NCBI RefSeq assembly: GCF_001429725.1
Contig: NZ_LMHV01000007.1
Coordinates: 62,001-126,000, forward strand
Length of the DNA: 64,000 bases
Direction of reading: 5' to 3'
Source: Rhizobium sp. Root708
GTDB lineage: Bacteria; Pseudomonadota; Alphaproteobacteria; Rhizobiales; Rhizobiaceae
Shown one piece after another: positions 58,836-64,000 of the stretch. Position 1 is the stretch's first letter, and every line of letters begins with the position of its first letter. The notes below the pieces were generated by a model. It made no database searches. It saw nothing but the letters and a program-made list of their open reading frames with translations, and was not told the DNA's origin. A program made the position numbers and the translations under genes.

Positions 58836-59507
58836 ATGGAACGTATTGCCATCGACGTTGTTTCCGACGTCGTCTGCCCGTGGTGCTATCTCGGAAAGGC
58901 GCGGCTCGAGCTTGCGATCGCCGAAGTCCAGGACGAAGTCGGCGTCGACATCAACTGGCGCCCTTACCGTCTCAACCCCGACTATCCGCCTGAGGGCGTC
59001 GATCAGAAGACAGCGCTCGAGCAGAAGCTCGGCGGTGCCGAACGCGTCGCTCAGGGCCACAAGATGCTGAGCGAGCTTGGCCGCGAAGTCGGCATCAAGT
59101 TCGATTTCGACGCCATCGAGATCGGTCCGAACACGCTCGACGCGCACCGTCTCATTCACTGGGCGATGATCGAGGATCGCGACAAGGCGGACCGGGTGGT
59201 CAATGCGCTGTTCAAGGCGAATTTCGAGGAAGGCCGCAATGTCGGCGATCATGCCGTGCTGCTCGACATCGCCGAAGCCGGCGGCCTCGACCGCGCCGTC
59301 ACAGCATCCCTGCTCGCCTCCGACGCCGACAAGGATCTCGTCGTCGCCGAGATCGAAGCAGCGCAGAAGATGGGCGTGAACGGCGTGCCGTTCTTCATCT
59401 TCGACCAGCAATATGCCGTCAGCGGCGCGCAGACGCCCGACGTGCTGGCCGGCGCGCTTCGTGACATCGCCAAGGCGAAGGCCGAAGCGCGCGCCGGCAT
59501 GAACTGA
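58836..59507 (+). CDS. DsbA-family oxidoreductase (FrnE/HCCA-isomerase-like)
   Basis: 223 residues. Thioredoxin-like fold with helical insertion; the active site is Cys14-Pro-Trp-Cys17 in DVVCPWCYLGK, and the cis-proline is in GVNGVPFFIFDQQY. There is no signal peptide, so it should act in the cytosol, like FrnE-type oxidoreductases rather than secreted DsbA. The ATG follows AAAAGGGAAA. It is 90 bases after the binding-protein gene and before a large inverted repeat. Confidence 0.92.
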   Translation: MERIAIDVVSDVVCPWCYLGKARLELAIAEVQDEVGVDINWRPYRLNPDYPPEGVDQKTALEQKLGGAERVAQGHKMLSELGREVGIKFDFDAIEIGPNTLDAHRLIHWAMIEDRDKADRVVNALFKANFEEGRNVGDHAVLLDIAEAGGLDRAVTASLLASDADKDLVVAEIEAAQKMGVNGVPFFIFDQQYAVSGAQTPDVLAGALRDIAKAKAEARAGMN

Positions 59508-59547
59508 GGGCGCGTCTGCATATTATCGGAGCAGCCAGAAGATGCTC

Positions 59548-59659
59548 CCTCATCCCGGCCTTGAGCCGGGATCCAGCCGACGCGCGTCCGCGTGACGAAA
59601 AGACTCTTCCGGCCCAAGGACTTGGGCCTGCTGGATCCCGGCACAAGGCCGGGATGAGG
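59548..59659. repeat. 112-base palindromic intergenic element
   Basis: The outer arms 59548-59576 and 59631-59659 are inverted copies matching at 28 of 29 positions, and a nested inverted pair GGCCCAAG/CTTGGGCC lies at 59611-59628. The arms begin CCTCATCCCGGCCTT. It resembles the RIME-like palindromic elements scattered in rhizobial genomes and would fold into a long cruciform or RNA hairpin. It sits between the FrnE-like gene and convergent mfd, where it may also act as a transcription barrier. Confidence 0.8.
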
Positions 59660-59714
59660 AGAGGAAGAGGGGGGCCGCGCAACTCACTCAGCTGCCGAAG
59701 TCCCCTGAACCGTC

Positions 59715-62700
59715 CTACTTCGCCATCTCCGCAAGCTGGGTCATGATAACGGCTGCTCCCTGCAGCCGTTTTTCCGGCGTGGGCAGATCGCGAGTCAGGA
59801 ACACGCTGTGATCCGGGCGGATCTTCGCCATGGCGCCCTGCTTGGCGATGTAGCCGACCAGGTTTGCCGGGTTCGGAAATTCCTTGTTGCGGAACTGAAC
59901 CACGATGCCCTTCGGACCGGCATCCAGCTTCTCGACGTTGGCGATACGGCAGAGCGACTTCACGTAGACGATCTTCAGGAGATGCTGCACCTCGATCGGC
60001 ATCGGGCCGAAGCGGTCGATCATCTCCGCGCCGAAAGCATCGATCTCCTTCAGTTCCGTGATTTCGCCGAGGCGACGGTATAGCGCCATGCGCAGGTGCA
60101 GGTCCGGAACGTAGCCATCCGGGATCATCACCGACGTTCCGACGGAGATTTGCGGCGACCAGCCGGTATCCTGGATCTCGTCGACGCCCTTCACCTCGGC
60201 AACCGCTTCTTCCAGCATCTGCTGGTAGAGCTCGAAGCCGACTTCCTTGATATGGCCGGACTGTTCTTCGCCGAGCAGGTTGCCGGCGCCGCGGATATCG
60301 AGGTCGTGGCTCGCCAGCTGGAAGCCGGCACCCAGCGTATCGAGCGACTGCAACACCTTCAGGCGGCGTTCGGCCGTCGCCGTCAGCACCTTGTTGACCG
60401 GCAGGGTAAACAGCGCGAAGGCGCGCACCTTGGAGCGGCCGACACGCCCGCGCAGCTGGTAGAGCTGTGCAAGGCCGAACATATCGGCGCGATGCACGAT
60501 CAGCGTGTTGGCGGTCGGAACGTCGAGGCCGGATTCCACGATGGTCGTCGACAGCAGCACGTCGTAACGCCCTTCATAGAAGGCATTCATGATGTCCTCG
60601 AGCTCTCCTGCGGGCATCTGACCATGCGCGACCGCCACCTTCAGTTCCGGCAGATCGGACCGCAGGAAGGCCTGCACGTCTTCGAGATCGGCAAGACGCG
60701 GGCAGACATAGAAGCTCTGGCCGCCGCGATAGTGCTCGCGCATCAGCGTCTCGCGGATAACGAGGCTGTCGAAGGGCGAAATGAACGTTCGTACCGCCAT
60801 GCGGTCGACCGGTGGCGTCGTGATCAGCGACAATTCGCGAACACCGGTCATCGCCAGCTGCAGCGTGCGCGGGATCGGCGTTGCCGAGAGCGTCAGGACG
60901 TGAACGTCACTCTTGAGTTCCTTCAACCGCTCCTTGTGCTTCACGCCGAAATGCTGCTCTTCATCGATGATCAGCAGCCCGAGATTGGCGAACTGGATAC
61001 CGGCGCCGAGCAGCGCATGGGTGCCGACGACGATATCGGTCTTGCCATCGGCGACCTCCTTCTTGGTCAGCGCCAGTTCCTTGGAGCCGACCAGCCGCGA
61101 TGCCTGCGCCACACGAATCGGCAGCCCGCGGAAACGCTCGGAAAAGGTCTTGAAATGCTGGCGCGACAGCAGCGTCGTCGGCACGACGACGGCCACCTGA
61201 ATGCCGTTCATCGCCGCGACGAAGGCCGCGCGCAGCGCAACTTCGGTCTTGCCGAAACCAACGTCGCCGCAAATCAGACGATCCATCGGGCGCCCGGCGC
61301 CAAGATCGCTGCGAACAGCCTCGATGGCGCTGTCCTGGTCTTCCGTCTCGTCGTAGGGGAAGCGAGCCGCGAACTCGTCATAGAGCCCTTCCGGCGTCGT
61401 CAGAACCGGCGCATGGCGCGTCAGGCGCTCCGCGGCGATACGGATAAGCGCATCCGCCATGTCGAGCAGCCGCTTCTTGAGCTTGGCCTTGCGCATCTGC
61501 CATGCGCCGCCGCCAAGCTTGTCGAGCTGCGCCTCGGTCCCCTCGCCGCCGTAGCGCGAAAGCAGGTCGATGTTCTCGACCGGTAGAAACAGTTTGGCAT
61601 CATCGGCATACTGCAGCTCGAGGCAGGCGTGCTGCGCACCTGCCGCCTCGATCGTGCGCAGGCCGATAAACCGGCCGATGCCGTGCTCGGCGTGGACGAC
61701 GATCGAACCTTCATCGAGACCAGCGACTTCGGAAATGAAATCGGCAGCCCGCTTGCGGCGCTTCGAGCGACGCACCATGCGGTCGCCGAGAATGTCCTGC
61801 TCGCCGATGACGACAAGATTGCCGGCTTCGAAGCCGGATTCGAGGCTGAACACGGCAGCCGCCGCTTCGCCCTTGGCGAGGCCATCGATCTCCTTGAACG
61901 CGCCAATTGGCTTCACGCGCTCGAGACCGTGTTCGTTCAGCACCTGCAGCAGACGCTCGAGCGAGCCTTCCGTCCACGCCGTTATCAGCACCTTGGCGCC
62001 GGACGCGCGTCTGTCGGCGATATGCTTGACGACAATATCGAAAACATTGACGCGCTCGGCATTGCCGCCGCCTTCGGTGTTGGAACGAGCCCAACGCTCC
62101 CCCTGGCGCGCATCGAGGTTGATGACGCGCCGCGCCTCACCCTCATGCTCGTTGAAGGGCGAAATCCGCATCGCATTGAAGGCGTCGAGCGTTGCCGCGA
62201 ACGTCTTGCCGTCCATGTAGAGCTGGCCGGGCGTTACGGGCTTGTAGGGCGTTCCCTGCGCCATCTGCCCCTTGACGGCTTGGCCGGAATTCAGGCGGGC
62301 GTCGTAATAATCGAAGACGAGCTTTGAGCGTTCTTCTGCCGCTTCGCGAACCGTGTGGTCCGTCACCAGACGGAAGCCGCGGAGATAATCGAAAACGGTT
62401 TCCAGCTTTTCGTAGAAGAGCGGCAACCAATGTTCCATGCCGGGATAGCGCCGTCCCTCGGATATGGCGAGGTAGAGGGCATCGTCGCGCGTCGCGGCCC
62501 CGAAAGCGGAGAGATAGTTCTTGCGGAAACGGCTGATCGTATCGGGGGTCAGCGTGACTTCGCTCATCGGGTTGAGATCGAGAGACCGCACCTGTCCGGT
62601 CGTGCGCTGGCTCGCCGGGTCGAAGCTGCGAATGCTTTCGAGCGTGTCACCGAAGAAGTCGAGGCGAACCGGTTCCTCGGAACCGGGCACGAAAACATCG

Positions 62701-63218
62701 AGAATACCGCCGCGCACCGCATATTCGCCGACCTCGCGCACCGTCGCGACGCGCTCGAAACCGTTCCGCTCCAGGCGGCCGGCAATGTCGTCCATTCGCA
62801 CCGTGTTGCCGGGGCGCGCGGAGAAGGCCAGGCTCTCGATGATCTCCTGAGGAGCAACCTTCTGAAGCATCGCATTGACGGTGACGAGCACGATCGCCGC
62901 ATGCGGCTTCTTCCGATGCGCGATCAGCCCGCTGAGGGCAGCAAGCCGCCGCGCGGAAGTGTCGGCGCTTGGCGACACGCGGTCATACGGAAGACAGTCC
63001 CATGCAGGCAAGGTCAGGACCGGTATCTCTGGCGCAACGAAGCCCAGCATCTGTTCCAGATCTGCCATCCGCTGGCCATCTGAAAGCACGTAGGCAACAG
63101 GCTCGCCATTGCGCGCCAGCTCCGCCAGGAGCAGCGCTTCCATGCCGGCGGGCACGTTGCCGATCGTCAGTGGTTCGGCGACCGCTGACAGCTTCTTTGC
63201 GTCAAAACCTGGGATCAT
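59715..63218 (-). CDS. mfd: transcription-repair coupling factor Mfd
   Basis: Removes stalled RNA polymerase and recruits UvrA. 1167 residues from ATG 63218 (MIPGFDAKKLSAVAEPLTIG). The UvrB-like N-terminal part is followed by the RNA-polymerase-interaction domain (about 480-570), then the SF2 translocase with Walker A GDVGFGKTEVALR near 650 and DEEQ near 752. Downstream motifs LSATPIPRTLQLAM and QLRGRVGRS are present, with the C-terminal domain at about 1000-1150. Its ATG overlaps the sdhE stop (TAATG), which suggests translational coupling; AGGA lies upstream. Confidence 0.97.
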   Translation of the reverse strand: MIPGFDAKKLSAVAEPLTIGNVPAGMEALLLAELARNGEPVAYVLSDGQRMADLEQMLGFVAPEIPVLTLPAWDCLPYDRVSPSADTSARRLAALSGLIAHRKKPHAAIVLVTVNAMLQKVAPQEIIESLAFSARPGNTVRMDDIAGRLERNGFERVATVREVGEYAVRGGILDVFVPGSEEPVRLDFFGDTLESIRSFDPASQRTTGQVRSLDLNPMSEVTLTPDTISRFRKNYLSAFGAATRDDALYLAISEGRRYPGMEHWLPLFYEKLETVFDYLRGFRLVTDHTVREAAEERSKLVFDYYDARLNSGQAVKGQMAQGTPYKPVTPGQLYMDGKTFAATLDAFNAMRISPFNEHEGEARRVINLDARQGERWARSNTEGGGNAERVNVFDIVVKHIADRRASGAKVLITAWTEGSLERLLQVLNEHGLERVKPIGAFKEIDGLAKGEAAAAVFSLESGFEAGNLVVIGEQDILGDRMVRRSKRRKRAADFISEVAGLDEGSIVVHAEHGIGRFIGLRTIEAAGAQHACLELQYADDAKLFLPVENIDLLSRYGGEGTEAQLDKLGGGAWQMRKAKLKKRLLDMADALIRIAAERLTRHAPVLTTPEGLYDEFAARFPYDETEDQDSAIEAVRSDLGAGRPMDRLICGDVGFGKTEVALRAAFVAAMNGIQVAVVVPTTLLSRQHFKTFSERFRGLPIRVAQASRLVGSKELALTKKEVADGKTDIVVGTHALLGAGIQFANLGLLIIDEEQHFGVKHKERLKELKSDVHVLTLSATPIPRTLQLAMTGVRELSLITTPPVDRMAVRTFISPFDSLVIRETLMREHYRGGQSFYVCPRLADLEDVQAFLRSDLPELKVAVAHGQMPAGELEDIMNAFYEGRYDVLLSTTIVESGLDVPTANTLIVHRADMFGLAQLYQLRGRVGRSKVRAFALFTLPVNKVLTATAERRLKVLQSLDTLGAGFQLASHDLDIRGAGNLLGEEQSGHIKEVGFELYQQMLEEAVAEVKGVDEIQDTGWSPQISVGTSVMIPDGYVPDLHLRMALYRRLGEITELKEIDAFGAEMIDRFGPMPIEVQHLLKIVYVKSLCRIANVEKLDAGPKGIVVQFRNKEFPNPANLVGYIAKQGAMAKIRPDHSVFLTRDLPTPEKRLQGAAVIMTQLAEMAK

Positions 63219-63532
63219 TAGGCGTTCCTGGGCAGGGCTTCGGCTGGATACTCGAAATCGGGCTTGTAGGCGCAAAGGCGCTCGAACATCGGCGTCAGGA
63301 AACGCTCCGGCACAGGCCAGGTTCCCATGATCCAGCGCACGAGATCGTTATCCTCTTCGGCCATGATGGTCTCGAACTCGTCCAGCTCGGCTTCCGAAAG
63401 TGTGGCAATCTCCTTCTCGGCGAACTGTCCGAAGACCAGATCCATCTCACGGATGCCGCGATGCCAGCAGCGAAAGAGAATTCGGCGGCGGCGCGGATCA
63501 AGATCGGCGCTTGAGAGTGACACACCCGTCAT
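63218..63532 (-). CDS. sdhE: FAD assembly factor SdhE
   Basis: 104 residues from ATG 63532 (MTGVSLSSADLDPRRRRI), with AGGAAGG upstream; the longer frame is not conserved. The flavinylation motif RGIREMD is at about 25-31, within RCWHRGIREMDLVFG, then FGQFAEKEIATLSEAELDEFETIM. It promotes covalent FAD attachment to succinate dehydrogenase. The stop overlaps the mfd ATG as TAATG, so the two share a message. Confidence 0.93.
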   Translation of the reverse strand: MTGVSLSSADLDPRRRRILFRCWHRGIREMDLVFGQFAEKEIATLSEAELDEFETIMAEEDNDLVRWIMGTWPVPERFLTPMFERLCAYKPDFEYPAEALPRNA

Positions 63533-63624
63533 GGCATTACCTTCCTGTTGATGCGCCTCTATAGACCCTCGAAAGCGGCTTGTCAGCCTTGCCAAGACCG
63601 CATTGTTCATCGCATTTTGCCGCC

Positions 63625-64000
63625 ATGCGCCCCGCCATACTCGATCCGCTGTTTTCACCTGTTTCCGCCCTGCCCGGCGTCGGTCCAAAGATCGCCGAGC
63701 TGCTGGTGAAGTTGCTTGGGCGGGAGACGCCCGATGACACCCGCGTCGTGGATCTGCTGTTCCACGCGCCTCATTCGCTGATCGACCGCCGCAATCAGCC
63801 GGGCATCGCTCTTGCCCCGCAGGGTGCCATCGTCACGGTCACCGGACGCGTCGACCGCCATCAGGCGCCGCCACGCGGAAAGAGCAACATCCCCTACCGC
63901 GTCAGCCTGCACGACGAGACCGGCGAGCTGACACTCGTCTTCTTTCGCGGTCAGGCGGCGTGGCTCGAAAAGCAGCTCCCGCTCGATGAGGAGGTAACCG
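63625..64000 (+). CDS. recG: ATP-dependent DNA helicase RecG, N-terminal part (cut by window edge)
   Basis: The first 125 residues are present: MRPAILDPLFSPVSALPGVG, then GPKIAELLVKLLGRETPDDT, VVDLLFHAPHSLIDRR and the OB-type wedge region (VTVTGRVDRHQAPPRGKSN, YRVSLHDETGELTLVFFRGQ). This order is that of RecG, which processes branched DNA and stalled forks. It is divergent from sdhE-mfd, with 92 bases between the ATGs, and runs off the right edge. Confidence 0.93.
   Translation, partial: MRPAILDPLFSPVSALPGVGPKIAELLVKLLGRETPDDTRVVDLLFHAPHSLIDRRNQPGIALAPQGAIVTVTGRVDRHQAPPRGKSNIPYRVSLHDETGELTLVFFRGQAAWLEKQLPLDEEVT

Overview
The window is GC-rich, densely coded chromosomal DNA of an alphaproteobacterium in the Rhizobiaceae, most like Ensifer/Sinorhizobium or a close Rhizobium. 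The signs are CckA, a giant RgsE/GPR-type growth-pole protein, a GAAC-N7-GTAC operator at recA, a GTTC-N7-GTTC operator between ssb and uvrA, a sigma54-type glnB-glnA unit, IalB, a single-cysteine DksA, and rhizobial housekeeping gene order. I see no phage, transposase, CRISPR array, rRNA or tRNA gene. This is core chromosome, not an accessory island.

Layout. 1-12.7 kb is mostly minus strand: a LysE-type exporter (cut by the edge), an inositol-monophosphatase-family protein, ttcA, glutaminase, rpsD, phoA with a candidate Pho box, a HerA-like ATPase, an MFS transporter, murI-trmJ, a FUSC transporter and a secreted hypothetical protein. 12.8-16.2 kb carries icd, a GNAT enzyme, a GST and an AraC regulator. 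16.3-20.3 kb has alaS and SOS-controlled recA. 20.4-22.8 kb has the pseudouridine catabolic pair psuK-psuG and a small membrane protein. 22.8-27.2 kb has the cell-cycle kinase gene cckA, divergent from a FliO-domain protein, then dksA. 27.4-31.3 kb has a SixA-like phosphatase, the YcjX/YcjF pair and a secreted hypothetical protein. 31.3-34.4 kb has the overlapping folate operon folP-folB-folK, a DUF922 putative protease, a candidate small RNA and a [2Fe-2S] ferredoxin.

34.6-42.3 kb is the most distinctive part. An orphan HPt protein is divergent from a 2285-residue, two-TM coiled-coil RgsE/GPR homologue, and their shared 463-base promoter region holds two CtrA-like TTAA-N6/7-TTAA sites. 42.4-51.8 kb has a GFA protein, gyrA, a MarC protein, the ssb/uvrA divergon, a GNAT gene broken by an apparent 1-base deletion, and a DUF72 protein. 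51.8-55.9 kb has nnr, glnB-glnA and hspQ. 56-64 kb has an IalB-family protein, an orphan oligopeptide-binding protein, a FrnE/DsbA-like oxidoreductase, a near-perfect 112-base inverted-repeat element, mfd-sdhE and the start of recG.

How it fits together. Three regulatory themes recur: SOS/DNA repair (recA, ssb, uvrA, mfd, recG), nutrient control (Pho box at phoA; sigma54 promoter at glnBA), and cell cycle/polar growth (CckA plus possible CtrA sites at rgsE). No wholly new multi-gene system is evident. The best leads are the candidate sRNA at about 33954-34096, the CtrA-like sites between the HPt and rgsE genes, the 44-residue tandem repeats in RgsE, and the FliO-domain protein beside cckA.
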